The notes below the pieces were generated by a model, which had not been told where the DNA came from, ran no database searches, and was given only the letters and a program-made list of their open reading frames with translations. The position numbers and the translations under genes were made by a program. This document shows positions 1 through 8,648 of a stretch of 64,000 nucleotides of DNA, piece by piece. The DNA comes from Candidatus Zhuqueibacterota bacterium (GTDB taxonomy: Bacteria > Zhuqueibacterota > Zhuqueibacteria > Residuimicrobiales > Krinioviventaceae). Each line of letters opens with the position of its first letter. The stretch's first letter is position 1. The DNA lies in assembly GCA_016928775.1 (NCBI GenBank), contig JAFGKD010000124.1, positions 26,478-90,477 on the forward strand, read 5' to 3'.

Positions 1-107
1 CCGCGCATGGCCATTGAAGCAAGCTTGCTGATACCATAAGCGGTGCCAAAGGTAACACCTGCCGCGCCAAAACCGGCTGCCAAAAATGCTAATGCTTGAG
101 ATTCCAT
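1..107 (-). CDS. atpE: ATP synthase F0 subunit c, N-terminal part (cut by window edge)
   Basis: The first 35 codons of a leftward gene are visible. They encode a short start followed by an Ala/Gly-rich helix (AALA/GFGAAGVTFGTAYG), the small-residue packing pattern of the first transmembrane helix of the c-ring proteolipid. The ATG at 107 is preceded by a GGAGGA ribosome site at 111-116. It lies directly downstream of atpB, as in most atp operons. Subunit c rotates in the membrane as ions pass subunit a. The ion-binding Glu/Asp of the second helix is outside the window, so ion specificity cannot be read. Confidence 0.85.
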   Translation of the reverse strand, partial: MESQALAFLAAGFGAAGVTFGTAYGISKLASMAMR

Positions 108-135
108 TTTTCCTCCTGGATAATCTGTTCAGTTC

Positions 136-957
136 TTAATGCTCTTCTGAAACTGATGCGCTGATAAAAACAGAAGAGAGCGTCGTAAATACATAAGCTT
201 GAATAAAAGCGATGAGTATTTCGAGTAAACTCACAAAAATAATCAGAACAAGTGGAAACGGCACAAAAAGCCAGTTTTTAAAAATAAATATAAGACTCAT
301 GATCGCCAGGGTGGTGATATGGCCAGCAATCATATTTGCAAACAAACGAATCGCCAAAGCAACGTGCTTGGCAATCAGGCTGACAATTTCAACGGGAATC
401 ATGATGGGGATGATAAATACCGGCAATCCGGATGGTATCAAATGTTTGAGTGACTTGACAACACCGAATTTTCGCATACCTGCATAAAGGCCAACAATCA
501 GAGTGAGAATCGCCATCGCAGCCGTGGTGCCAATATTACCGGTGGCAGTGGCACCGTAGGGAACGAGTCCCAACAAGTTGCAGAGTAAAATAAAGAAAAA
601 AGCAGTTAAAAGGTAGGGAGCATATGCTCGTGCATCTCTGCCCAGATTGGCCAGGATAACATCTCGCCAGATATATTCAACCAAAGATTCCAGCGCATTC
701 GCCCAACCGGTTGGCACAAGCTGTCTTTTGCGAAAGGCCAGACCAAAAGCCAGAATGAGCAGCGCTGATGCGATAAACATCATGATCACATGATTGGTGA
801 TGGATAAATCAATACCGGCAACTGTGGGCAGTGAAATCACCTTGTGCGCCAATATATGGTCCATAATATGCTCTGAACCACCAGCACCGTGTTCAGCGGC
901 ATGTTGCGTCATTTCAGGATGTTCGGAAAGGTGATTTATGGTGTCTTCCAAAAACAT
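136..957 (-). CDS. atpB: ATP synthase F0 subunit a
   Basis: A 273-residue polytopic membrane protein. The diagnostic stretch IRLFANMIAGH carries the conserved Arg that faces the c-ring, and later helices match the a-subunit family (PF00119). The His-rich N-terminus (about 35 residues, EHPEMTQHAAEHG) is outside the membrane and is often seen in FCB-group a subunits. It provides the ion half-channels of the F1F0 synthase in the inner membrane. It sits four bases after the AtpI-like gene and 28 bases before atpE, in one leftward transcript. No strong ribosome site is seen, which suggests translational coupling to the gene before it. Confidence 0.95.
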   Translation of the reverse strand: MFLEDTINHLSEHPEMTQHAAEHGAGGSEHIMDHILAHKVISLPTVAGIDLSITNHVIMMFIASALLILAFGLAFRKRQLVPTGWANALESLVEYIWRDVILANLGRDARAYAPYLLTAFFFILLCNLLGLVPYGATATGNIGTTAAMAILTLIVGLYAGMRKFGVVKSLKHLIPSGLPVFIIPIMIPVEIVSLIAKHVALAIRLFANMIAGHITTLAIMSLIFIFKNWLFVPFPLVLIIFVSLLEILIAFIQAYVFTTLSSVFISASVSEEH

Positions 958-961
958 GGGA

Positions 962-1348
962 CTATTTATCTTTAGATTTCCCTATTTCATTCAATACAAT
1001 TCTCGCTTCAAAAAATTGAAAGATAACATAAAATAGTATAAACGACAAAACAAATCCTGCTATTGGAAGTCGGGTGAATCTGAAAACGAAGAACAGCGAA
1101 AGCAGAAAAAAGATGAATCGAATGGCCATTCCACCAAACAGTGCTCGATAAAAAATCGAGCTGGATTTGTGAAAGGCATGCCTCATTGTCATATAGGAAA
1201 ATATAATATAGGCAAAACTGATAAAAAAACCGAATATGACAGTGACAGCCCACTGGGTCAATCCCAAAACAACCAACAGGATTATCCCTCCCAACAAAAG
1301 GCCCAGAATGGCAAAAAGGGCGTAAAGGGTGGGGCGTTCACTCTTCAT
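962..1348 (-). CDS. AtpI-like F0 assembly protein (ATP synthase subunit I)
   Basis: A 128-residue protein with four hydrophobic segments (about residues 10-30, 33-52, 68-88 and 93-113) and a basic C-terminus. Size, topology and position between atpZ and atpB match ATP synthase subunit I (PF03899-type), thought to help assemble the c-ring or supply Mg2+. Its first codons overlap the end of atpZ by 11 bases, so the two are probably translationally coupled. The sequence itself is poorly conserved; the call rests mainly on context and topology. Confidence 0.75.
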   Translation of the reverse strand: MKSERPTLYALFAILGLLLGGIILLVVLGLTQWAVTVIFGFFISFAYIIFSYMTMRHAFHKSSSIFYRALFGGMAIRFIFFLLSLFFVFRFTRLPIAGFVLSFILFYVIFQFFEARIVLNEIGKSKDK

Positions 1349-1577
1349 CCTTTTTTTCCTCTTTTTGCTTCTGTCCCTTGTATGGGAATACAGCTCGATA
1401 AATATTGAGAAAACCGGATGTGGCCCCGAGAAGCAGGCCTAACAGCAAAAACAGTGGAAATGTTTTTAATTTTTCATCCGCAAAATATCCAACGCCAACA
1501 CCCAGACCTACAGCTACGGCAAACTGGAGTCCGAGATCAAGATAAGCGCTGATCTTTGTTTCTTTTGATGAAGCCAC
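1338..1577 (-). CDS. atpZ: AtpZ/AtpI family protein
   Basis: A 79-residue protein with two transmembrane hairpin helices: LGLQFAVAVGLGVGVGYFAD (about residues 14-33) and FPLFLLLGLLLGATSGFLNIYR (about 40-61), then a charged Lys/Glu tail. This is the AtpZ pattern (PF09527), in which AtpZ with AtpI forms a small membrane complex associated with the F0 c-ring. It begins the atp part of the leftward operon, 21 bases after bactofilin, and overlaps the following gene. Confidence 0.85.
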   Translation of the reverse strand: MASSKETKISAYLDLGLQFAVAVGLGVGVGYFADEKLKTFPLFLLLGLLLGATSGFLNIYRAVFPYKGQKQKEEKKDEE

Positions 1578-1598
1578 GATTGCTCATCAAAATCCGTT

Positions 1599-2000
1599 CT
1601 AATTCTGATTGGGTGAATTATTCACGCTGAATGGCTTTGGTTTTTCTTTTGCTGCCTCGGCGCCATGCTTCATCGAGCAGCGACCGTCGAAAACAGCGCC
1701 TTCGTCAATGACAAGTCTGGCCGTTTTCATTTCACCGTGAAATTCGGATTTTGTTTCCAAAACGATTTTATCTTTTATCTTCGCGGTACCACTCAATTTT
1801 CCACCGACGATCAGCATCTTTGCGTCAACATTGCCGTTTATATGTCCTTCTTTGCCAACGATGAGAGTATCTGTGGTTGTGATATCGCCTGTAAACTTGC
1901 CATCAACTCGAAGCGTATGTTCAACATTCAGTTTGCCTTCAAAAACTGAACCTTTTCCAAGTATCGTGCTTAATTCACCGGTTTTTTCGTTTCCTTTCAT
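1599..2000 (-). CDS. Bactofilin family cytoskeletal protein
   Basis: A 133-residue protein. The core (about residues 12-110) is a run of short beta-strand repeats (GSVFEGKL, VDGKFTGDI, GHINGNV, GKLSGTAKI, SEFHGEM) typical of the right-handed beta-helix of bactofilins (DUF583, PF04519). The termini are short and disordered (TGELSTILGKG and a Pro/Asn-rich tail). Bactofilins polymerise without nucleotide, bind the inner membrane and often work with M23 peptidases and ParAB. Here the gene follows an M23 peptidase and parAB, so a role in cell shape or chromosome-pole organisation is likely. Confidence 0.92.
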   Translation of the reverse strand: MKGNEKTGELSTILGKGSVFEGKLNVEHTLRVDGKFTGDITTTDTLIVGKEGHINGNVDAKMLIVGGKLSGTAKIKDKIVLETKSEFHGEMKTARLVIDEGAVFDGRCSMKHGAEAAKEKPKPFSVNNSPNQN

Positions 2001-2026
2001 AGCCCTTTTCCATTTAGGTTAGAGTT

Positions 2027-2926
2027 TCAAATATTCGAAAATGCCAGAATAAAATCTTTGGGATCATAGCAGACACCATCTTTCCAGATTTCAAAATGGA
2101 GATGTGGTGCGGAGCTGATGCCGGTGTTACCCAGCATGGCGATAGGTTCACCTTTTTTCACCAGGGAACCGCGCTCTAATAAACAACGTTGGTTATGACC
2201 ATAATATGTATAAAAGCCATTTCCATGATAAATGATCATCAAATTGCCGAGATCATAGGTCCAGCCGGCAAAAATAACCACGCCATCAGCGGACGCCTTG
2301 ACAATATCGCCCTTGTTGCCGGCGATATCAATGCCACGATGTTGTGAGGGACCATTAGCCGTGTCATATTCATAATCGGAGCTCAGGACGCCGTCAACCG
2401 GTAACAGTGTGGGAACGCTTTTCGCATAGTCATGCAGTGAGCTCTTTGACTTTTTGAGGATAAAATTATATCTGTCAAGCTCGGATTCCTCCCTTGGCAT
2501 GCGCTGTTCGTCACGGCTATAGACCGGCAAAAAGTTCACTGTTCTGTCTTCGTCCGGCAAATATATTTCAGGGGATACGCGTTCGCCATTGAGGCTGCTC
2601 AGACCAAGGACATTTCTGATTCTATTTTGATCCTTTTCCAAAACCTCAAACTCGGCGGTGAGTTTATTGATCATGGTCATGTTTTCTTCCAACTTTTTAT
2701 TCACCGTCGTCAATTTTTTATTTTTTTCGCGAATCCGGTAGTACTGCACATAAAAAACAATACCGCCGATAAAATGAACGAGGAGGATAACAGCCAGTAT
2801 TTTTAGGAATCTGATGCTACGCATTGAAAGATCAAATGCTGTGGGTTCATCTTTATCATCAGGTATCAACAGCACCCGATACATATTTCTGTGTTTTCTT
2901 TTTTTCACTGTCATATTTTCATTCAC
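2027..2926 (-). CDS. M23 family membrane-anchored peptidoglycan endopeptidase
   Basis: A 299-residue protein: short cytoplasmic basic start, one transmembrane helix (about residues 36-60), a coiled coil (about 65-105) and a C-terminal LytM/M23 domain (about 180-295). Metal-site motifs are visible: HRGIDIAG (HxxxD), and PHLHFEI (HxH). An intact active site suggests a real peptidoglycan cross-link hydrolase in the periplasm, not a degenerate EnvC/NlpD-type activator. The gene overlaps the end of parB by 8 bases and precedes bactofilin; M23-bactofilin pairs are known to determine cell shape in several phyla. Confidence 0.9.
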   Translation of the reverse strand: MNENMTVKKRKHRNMYRVLLIPDDKDEPTAFDLSMRSIRFLKILAVILLVHFIGGIVFYVQYYRIREKNKKLTTVNKKLEENMTMINKLTAEFEVLEKDQNRIRNVLGLSSLNGERVSPEIYLPDEDRTVNFLPVYSRDEQRMPREESELDRYNFILKKSKSSLHDYAKSVPTLLPVDGVLSSDYEYDTANGPSQHRGIDIAGNKGDIVKASADGVVIFAGWTYDLGNLMIIYHGNGFYTYYGHNQRCLLERGSLVKKGEPIAMLGNTGISSAPHLHFEIWKDGVCYDPKDFILAFSNI

Positions 2927-3776
2927 CGAGAATAATATTCGTCAATCGATCCAAATCATCATCATCAAAATAGATGATTTCAATGGATCCGCCACTGGTT
3001 TTGGATTTTATTTTAACTTTTGTAGCCATTCGTTTTCGCAGTCGATCTTCAATGTCTGCAAAATAGGCGGAAGGATTTTTTTTCTCTGGCTCAATTTTGG
3101 GCTTTTTGTTTAACTTTTGCACCGCGTGTTCGACTTGTCGAACTGACAATTTTGATTTCAGTATTTTCTTCCACAGTTCAAGCTGATCTTCCACTCTATC
3201 GATGGCCAACAATGCGCGCGCGTGTCCCATGGACAGATCACCGCTTTGCGCACTCTCCTGAATAGGTCGTGGTAATTTTAAAAGGCGGAGAAAATTGGCA
3301 ATAGTAGCCCGATCTTTGCCAACTTTTTGTGCCACTTGCTCCTGGGTCAGGTGGCATTCTTCGACAAGACGGCGATAGCTATTGGCTATATCAATGGGAT
3401 TCAGGTCTTCGCGATGAATATTTTCAATGATGGACAGTTCCATCATCTCTTCATCGGAATCAACATCAATAATGTAGGCCGGTATTTCTTTGATGCCAAG
3501 ATCACGTACACAGCGAAAACGTCGTTCGCCGGCAATGAGTTGAAAACTGCCTTCATGGCGACGCACAGTTATCGGCTGGACGACTCCCTTTTCCGCGATA
3601 GAGTTTGCCAGTTCTGCGAGTTTTTCAGCATCAAACGCCTCTCTCGGTTGAAACGGATTGGGCCTTATTCGATCGACGCGAATAAACTGTATGCTATCTT
3701 GCGGTCTCTGACTTTCAGCGGGTACATCAGGTATTAACGCCGACAGTCCCCTCCCGAGCGCTTTCCTGTTCGTCAT
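2919..3776 (-). CDS. parB: ParB/Spo0J chromosome partition protein
   Basis: A 285-residue ParB. It opens with the conserved KALGRGLSALI motif that binds ParA, then the CTPase domain with box GERRFRCVRDLG (about residues 78-89) and ENIHREDLNPI, a helix-turn-helix (TQEQVAQKVGKDRATIANFLRLL, about 143-165) for parS, and a C-terminal dimerisation segment. ParB loads at parS as a CTP-dependent clamp and guides origin segregation. Translation starts inside the 3' end of parA (50-base overlap). I did not find a consensus parS site by eye in this window. Confidence 0.95.
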   Translation of the reverse strand: MTNRKALGRGLSALIPDVPAESQRPQDSIQFIRVDRIRPNPFQPREAFDAEKLAELANSIAEKGVVQPITVRRHEGSFQLIAGERRFRCVRDLGIKEIPAYIIDVDSDEEMMELSIIENIHREDLNPIDIANSYRRLVEECHLTQEQVAQKVGKDRATIANFLRLLKLPRPIQESAQSGDLSMGHARALLAIDRVEDQLELWKKILKSKLSVRQVEHAVQKLNKKPKIEPEKKNPSAYFADIEDRLRKRMATKVKIKSKTSGGSIEIIYFDDDDLDRLTNIILGE

Positions 3777-4530
3777 TTCTTAAAATTTCCTCGGCCAAAG
3801 CCATGTAGTGTTCAGTTCCTTTGGACACGGCGTCATATAAAATAATCGGCTTGCCAAAGCTCGGAGCTTCACTCAAACGCACGTTTCGGGCAATGACCGA
3901 ATTGAATACCCGGCCATCAAAGTATTTCCGCACATCTGCCGCGACCTGTTTTGAAAGATTGAGACGAGCATCATACATGGTCAACAACACCCCTTCAATT
4001 TCCAGCGTCTCATTGAGATGTTTTTGCACCAGCCGGATCGTATTCAGCAATTGCCCCAATCCTTCCAGAGCATAATATTCACATTGAATGGGCATCAGTA
4101 CGGAATCGGAAGCTGTCAAAGCATTAATAGTCAGCAGGCCTAATGAGGGCGGACAATCAATGATAATATATTTAAACTGTTCTACAATATGCTCAAGCGC
4201 ATGTGATAGTTTATATTCTCTGGAAATTGCGGAGACCAATTCCACCTCAGCTCCCACCAGGTTAATGGAGGATGGCAGCAGTTTTAAATAATGAAGCTCG
4301 GTATCCAGCAGGATATCTTGAACATTTTCTTCATTGATCAGGGCATCGTAGACCGTTTTTTCAAGCGTTCGCGAATCAATTCCCAGCCCGCTGCAACTAT
4401 TGGCTTGCGGGTCCATATCCACAAGCAGCGTCGGATATTCAGCGACCGCCAAACAAGCCGCTAAATTAACCGCAGTTGTGGTTTTGCCAACACCACCTTT
4501 TTGATTTGCAATGGCTATAACTTTGCCCAT
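3727..4530 (-). CDS. parA: ParA/Soj chromosome partition ATPase
   Basis: A deviant-Walker ATPase of 267 residues starting MGKVIAIANQKGGVGKTTTAVNL (KGGVGKTT P-loop), with LLVDMDPQANS (Walker A') and IIIDCPPSLGLL (Walker B). I chose the ATG at 4530, not in-frame codons further upstream, because AAAGGAGG lies about 10 bases ahead and family members start here. ParA forms nucleoid-bound ATP dimers displaced by ParB. The last 16 residues (RNDEQESAREGTVGVN-like tail) are encoded inside parB, an unusually long overlap. First gene of the leftward operon. Confidence 0.95.
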   Translation of the reverse strand: MGKVIAIANQKGGVGKTTTAVNLAACLAVAEYPTLLVDMDPQANSCSGLGIDSRTLEKTVYDALINEENVQDILLDTELHYLKLLPSSINLVGAEVELVSAISREYKLSHALEHIVEQFKYIIIDCPPSLGLLTINALTASDSVLMPIQCEYYALEGLGQLLNTIRLVQKHLNETLEIEGVLLTMYDARLNLSKQVAADVRKYFDGRVFNSVIARNVRLSEAPSFGKPIILYDAVSKGTEHYMALAEEILRNDEQESAREGTVGVNT

Positions 4531-4563
4531 CTCGGGGCATCCTCCTTTTAAAAAAGTCAAAAT

Positions 4564-4592
4564 AATATAGCTTTTATGTGTTTCAAAATCAA
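4564..4592 (-). promoter_or_regulatory. Sigma-70 type promoter of the parA operon
   Basis: On the minus strand TTGATT (4592-4587), a 17-base spacer and TATATT (4569-4564) precede parA by about 30 bases. It is back-to-back with the proline dehydrogenase promoter. Confidence 0.5.
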
Positions 4593-4625
4593 TAAAAAGT
4601 TTGGTCACCACAATCCTGTTTAGCC

Positions 4626-4654
4626 TTGACAATATTTTAAAAATCAGTTATTTT
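4626..4654 (+). promoter_or_regulatory. Sigma-70 type promoter of the proline dehydrogenase gene
   Basis: TTGACA at 4626-4631, 17-base spacer, TATTTT at 4649-4654, about 55 bases ahead of the start codon. Confidence 0.5.
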
Positions 4655-4708
4655 GAGGTATGACAAATCAAGGGGACGTGCGAACACTGAAACGGAAAGG
4701 CTGCTGCC

Positions 4709-5608
4709 ATGTCATTTATGAATCGGATCATCGTTTTTTTCATGCCACTTGTGCCAAAGCCCATTGTCAGAATTTTTTCAAAAAGATATGTTGCCGGAGA
4801 TACCCTGGAGGATGCCGTCAGAATTACCAGAGATCTCAATAACAAGAACATCATGGCAACTATGGATGTGCTCGGTGAGAGCACAACAAGAGAGGAGGAA
4901 ACAGGTCTCTATGTTCAAGAGTATCTGAAGGTACTGCAAACGATAGAGTCTGAAAAGTTGGACTGCAATGTGTCGCTAAAACCCACCCAGCTTGGCCTGT
5001 TGATCAACAAAGAATTGGCTTTTTCAAATATCAAAGAGATTGTGCAAAAGGCCAAACAGTTGAACAATTTTGTGCGCATAGATATGGAAGATTCGAATTG
5101 TACAACGGATACAATAGACATCTATCAGAAGCTGCGCAACGAATTTGATAATGTTGGTATTGTGCTACAGGCCTATTTGCGCCGAAGCATAGATGATCTC
5201 AGCGAAATCGCACGTGAGCCGGCGAATATGCGTTTATGCAAGGGAATTTATATTGAGCCACGCGAAATCGCCTACAAAGATCCACATCTTGTAAATGAAA
5301 ACTTTGCCTTTCTTGTCGAAACTGCTTTAAAAGCAAAAAGTTATGTCGGAATTGCCACGCATGATGAAAAAGTAGTCTGGCATGCCCTGAGAATAATTGA
5401 ACAACTTGGCCTCGAGCGCCACGAGTATGAGTTTCAAATGCTCCTTGGGGTGGACGAGCAGTTGCGGTCCATTTTGGTAAATGCCGGACATCGTTTGCGC
5501 GTTTATGTTCCTTATGGCAAACAGTGGTATCGATACGTGTTAAGGCGATTGAAAGAAAATCCTAAAATCGCCATGTATGTTATAAAAGCACTTTTTAAAA
5601 GAGCGTAA
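4709..5608 (+). CDS. Proline dehydrogenase (monofunctional PRODH)
   Basis: A 299-residue FAD-dependent TIM-barrel enzyme that oxidises L-proline to pyrroline-5-carboxylate. Family motifs are present: YLRRSIDDL, MRLCKGIYIEP (FAD/substrate strand), GIATHDE, FQMLLGV and the C-terminal active-site block VYVPYGKQWYRYVLRRLKENP with its paired Arg residues that hold the proline carboxylate. The length fits the short single-function PutA/PRODH form of FCB and Gram-positive bacteria. No pyrroline-5-carboxylate dehydrogenase gene is adjacent. The start ATG is preceded by a modest GGAAAGG site. It has its own promoter and is followed after 18 bases by ligA. Confidence 0.92.
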   Translation: MSFMNRIIVFFMPLVPKPIVRIFSKRYVAGDTLEDAVRITRDLNNKNIMATMDVLGESTTREEETGLYVQEYLKVLQTIESEKLDCNVSLKPTQLGLLINKELAFSNIKEIVQKAKQLNNFVRIDMEDSNCTTDTIDIYQKLRNEFDNVGIVLQAYLRRSIDDLSEIAREPANMRLCKGIYIEPREIAYKDPHLVNENFAFLVETALKAKSYVGIATHDEKVVWHALRIIEQLGLERHEYEFQMLLGVDEQLRSILVNAGHRLRVYVPYGKQWYRYVLRRLKENPKIAMYVIKALFKRA

Positions 5609-5626
5609 AGCAGAGGATGTGCATTT

Positions 5627-7630
5627 ATGTCACAGCAAAGAATCAAAGAACTCGTCGACGAGCTCAATTATCATAATCACCGTTATTACGTCCTGGACGA
5701 TCCGGAAATATCGGATGCCGAGTATGATCGCCGCATGCGAGAGCTTGTAGCTTTGGAGAACACATATCCTGAATTTATTTTGCCGGAATCTCCAACCCAG
5801 CGCGTTGGTGGCCGGCGTTCGGATGTTTTTGAGCCAGTCACTCATGCTCTGCACATGTTAAGTCTTGATAACGCGCTCAACGAGGACGAAATTGTCGAGT
5901 TTGATGCGCGAACGCGACGCACCCTGGGTAACTCGAAACCGCTTGAATATGTATGCGAGCCTAAACTGGATGGCCTGGCCGTCGAGCTTGTTTATGCAAA
6001 TGGTTTTTTAACTGTCGCTTCAACCCGCGGTGATGGTATCACGGGGGAAAATGTGACACAGAATATTCGGACAATCAAGAGCGTTCCCATCAAACTGTTA
6101 TCAGCAAAGGGTGGAGTACCTGAAAGACTCGATGTCCGCGGCGAGGTCATTCTGGGATACAAGGAATTTGCAAAACTGAACCAGGAGCGCGAGGAGAATG
6201 GTGAGCCGACATTTGCGAATCCGCGTAATGCTGCTGCCGGTTCGCTGCGACAGTTGGATTCGGCGATCACAGCCAGTCGACCGCTGGATATCTATTGCTA
6301 TGGCATAGGCCAGTTTTCCGGCATCAATCTGACGTCACAATGGGATGTGCTGCAATCATTGCGAGCCTTTGGCTTGAAGACCAATCCGTTAGCTGACAAA
6401 GTTGTTGGCATCGAACAGGTGAAAACATATCACCAGGAGATGCTGGAACGTCGCGAAACCCTGTCTTACGATATAGATGGCATTGTCGTCAAGGTCAATA
6501 GTCTGAGCCTGCAACAGCAGCTCGGCAGCAAAACCAAAAGTCCGCGTTGGGCGATCGCCTATAAATTTCCGGCTCGCCAGGAAACGACCCAGGTACTGGA
6601 CATTATCGCCCAGGTCGGCCGTACCGGCACGCTGACGCCCGTAGCCCGCATGCGATCCGTCAATGTAAGTGGTGTGGACGTGAGTCGCGCGACCTTGCAC
6701 AACCAGGATGAAATTGATCGCAAAGATGTCCGCATCGGGGATTGGGTTGTGGTGCAAAGAGCCGGCGATGTCATTCCCGAAATTGTCAAGGTTATTTTTT
6801 CCAAACGCACAGGCCGGGAAAAAAAATATACACTGCCGGCAACCTGCCCGGTGTGCGGCAGCGAAACAATACGTCTTGCGGGCGAAGCGGCGCAGCGCTG
6901 TATCAACCTCGCCTGTCCGGCGCAGGTAAAAGAGCGCATCTATCACTTTGCATCCAAGGGCGCTATGGATATTGACGGTCTTGGTACCAGGCTTGTAGAT
7001 CAACTTGTCGAAACCGGCCTGGTCAAAGATGTGGCCGATATTTATGATCTCACGCTGGAGCAACTTGCCGGACTTGATCGTATGGCGCACAAGTCCGCTG
7101 AAAATGTGCTCAATGCGATCAATAAAAGCAAAAAACAAACGCTTGATCGTTTTTTATTTGCCCTGGGCATTCGTTTTGTTGGAGAGCATGTTGCCAGAGT
7201 GCTCATCCGGGCCTTTAAAAACCTGGACAGGTTGGCCTCGGCTTCCAAAGAGGATCTAATGGCCGTGCACGAAATTGGTCCACAAGTTGCAGAGAGTGTC
7301 GTCGACTTTTTTGCTTCGGACGAGAATCGGCACGTGCTCCAACGCCTCAAGCAGAGAGGGGTTGAGATGAAACCGATCGAAGAAAAAGGCACATCAAAGA
7401 TACTGGAAAATAAAACGCTCGTCTTCACCGGCACACTGCAAACATTGTCGCGCAAGGAGGCACAAACCATCACCGAAGAGCGGGGTGGACACGCCGCGTC
7501 CTCTGTGAGTAAAAATACCGATTATATTGTCGTTGGCGAGAATGCCGGCTCAAAAGCGACAAAAGCGACTGAACTGGGCATCACAAAATTGACCGAAACA
7601 GAATTTCGAAAAATGATAGGACTGGATTAG
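5627..7630 (+). CDS. ligA: NAD+-dependent DNA ligase
   Basis: A 667-residue full-length LigA. Order: Ia domain with YHNHRYYVLDDPEISDAEYD (NAD+ nicotinamide binding), adenylation domain with the nucleophile Lys113 in EPKLDGLAVEL, OB fold, zinc finger (CPVCGSE ... CINLACP), helix-hairpin-helix repeats (about residues 450-580) and a C-terminal BRCT domain (ENKTLVFTGTL... to the end). It seals nicks between Okazaki fragments. It overlaps the next gene by one base (TAG/GTG), implying co-transcription with the M48 peptidase gene. Confidence 0.97.
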   Translation: MSQQRIKELVDELNYHNHRYYVLDDPEISDAEYDRRMRELVALENTYPEFILPESPTQRVGGRRSDVFEPVTHALHMLSLDNALNEDEIVEFDARTRRTLGNSKPLEYVCEPKLDGLAVELVYANGFLTVASTRGDGITGENVTQNIRTIKSVPIKLLSAKGGVPERLDVRGEVILGYKEFAKLNQEREENGEPTFANPRNAAAGSLRQLDSAITASRPLDIYCYGIGQFSGINLTSQWDVLQSLRAFGLKTNPLADKVVGIEQVKTYHQEMLERRETLSYDIDGIVVKVNSLSLQQQLGSKTKSPRWAIAYKFPARQETTQVLDIIAQVGRTGTLTPVARMRSVNVSGVDVSRATLHNQDEIDRKDVRIGDWVVVQRAGDVIPEIVKVIFSKRTGREKKYTLPATCPVCGSETIRLAGEAAQRCINLACPAQVKERIYHFASKGAMDIDGLGTRLVDQLVETGLVKDVADIYDLTLEQLAGLDRMAHKSAENVLNAINKSKKQTLDRFLFALGIRFVGEHVARVLIRAFKNLDRLASASKEDLMAVHEIGPQVAESVVDFFASDENRHVLQRLKQRGVEMKPIEEKGTSKILENKTLVFTGTLQTLSRKEAQTITEERGGHAASSVSKNTDYIVVGENAGSKATKATELGITKLTETEFRKMIGLD

Positions 7631-8451
7631 TGAAGTTTGATATAAAAAAATATCTTGTCTTTCTCTCGCTCATCTGCCTTTTATTTGTTGGCTGTGCGGG
7701 AACACGCTCCCAAGAGACCAATACCCTCAAGTTTATCACAATTGAAGAAGAACTTAAGCTGGGGGAAGAACTTGAATCATTCACGATCAGATACCTTAAA
7801 ATCATCAGAAATAGTCAGGTGAACCAGTTTTTGACCGAGATGGCCAACAATATCGGGGCAGTCTCGCACTGGCGCGGCCTCGATTATTCGGTCTTTGTCA
7901 TTAACGAACAGGATATCAATCACTTTTCCTTGCCCGGCGGCACGATCTACATCTTTCGAGGTCTGATCGAACAAGCAGACAACGCGGACGAGATCGCTGC
8001 TATCCTTGCGCATGAAATCGTTCACCTCTCCCAGCGAGATGCTGTTGCGCGTCTTGCAGAAAAATATAGTTATGCATTCGCCGCACAGCAGGTGATTGGC
8101 GAAAATCCGGAAATCGCCGAACATGTCATCATGTCTCTTTACCGCGAAGGAACAATACTCGATTATTCCGCCGAGCAAGAAAAAGCTGCCGACAAAGTTG
8201 GCTTATTTTACATGCTAGATGCTGGATATGATCCGCGTTCCATGATAACTGTGCTCGAAAAAATGAGAAAGATAGAAAAACAGAATCCCCGGCGCCTCGA
8301 ATTGCTGCGCATGACACATGCCTCAACAGCAACTCGTCAACGCCGAGTGCAAAAAAGCATAAAAAAACTCTCAATAAATCCCGCCGCATTTAGAGACGAT
8401 ACGCGGGAATTTTCAAAACTAAAAATCACCCTGGCGAAAATCCCACAATAA
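7630..8451 (+). CDS. M48 family zinc metallopeptidase, lipoprotein
   Basis: A 273-residue protein with a lipoprotein signal (FLSLICLLFVGC, lipobox Cys at about residue 22), then an M48 peptidase domain. The zinc motif LAHEIVHLSQ (HExxH, about residues 131-140) and the downstream third-ligand motif SAEQEKAADKVG are intact. It resembles the periplasmic BepA/LoiP/YcaL group that trims misassembled outer-membrane proteins; it lacks BepA's C-terminal TPRs. Translation starts at GTG 7630, overlapping the ligA stop codon. Intact active site suggests envelope quality control; exact substrate unknown. Confidence 0.88.
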   Translation: MKFDIKKYLVFLSLICLLFVGCAGTRSQETNTLKFITIEEELKLGEELESFTIRYLKIIRNSQVNQFLTEMANNIGAVSHWRGLDYSVFVINEQDINHFSLPGGTIYIFRGLIEQADNADEIAAILAHEIVHLSQRDAVARLAEKYSYAFAAQQVIGENPEIAEHVIMSLYREGTILDYSAEQEKAADKVGLFYMLDAGYDPRSMITVLEKMRKIEKQNPRRLELLRMTHASTATRQRRVQKSIKKLSINPAAFRDDTREFSKLKITLAKIPQ

Positions 8452-8648
8452 CACCGTTTTGCTTTTTTTCTGGCTCCAAAGTTGCTCAGTCGAATTCGAC
8501 AATGGAGAGAGATTTCATATTTTCTCACCAGGATTTCTTTCTCTGTGGGAGTGTATGTTTGGCAACTTTGAAGCAGCTACGAGTGTGTTTTCTCTGGACA
8601 CTTCAACATAAGGGATAACATAACTTTACACCCTAAAAGGAGGAGCCG
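8452..8648. other. Intergenic leader with palindrome
   Basis: This 197-base gap holds a perfect 12-base palindrome GTCGAATTCGAC (8489-8500) and a widely spaced inverted pair CAAAGTTGC (8477-8485) / GCAACTTTG (8562-8570) that could fold the whole segment. No clear promoter hexamers; an AAGGAGGAG ribosome site precedes the GTG at 8649. Confidence 0.3.

Noticed and set aside
6389..7138. A 249-codon open frame antisense to ligA
   Set aside because: It lies entirely within the conserved ligA sequence, has no ribosome site and its composition mirrors the sense gene.
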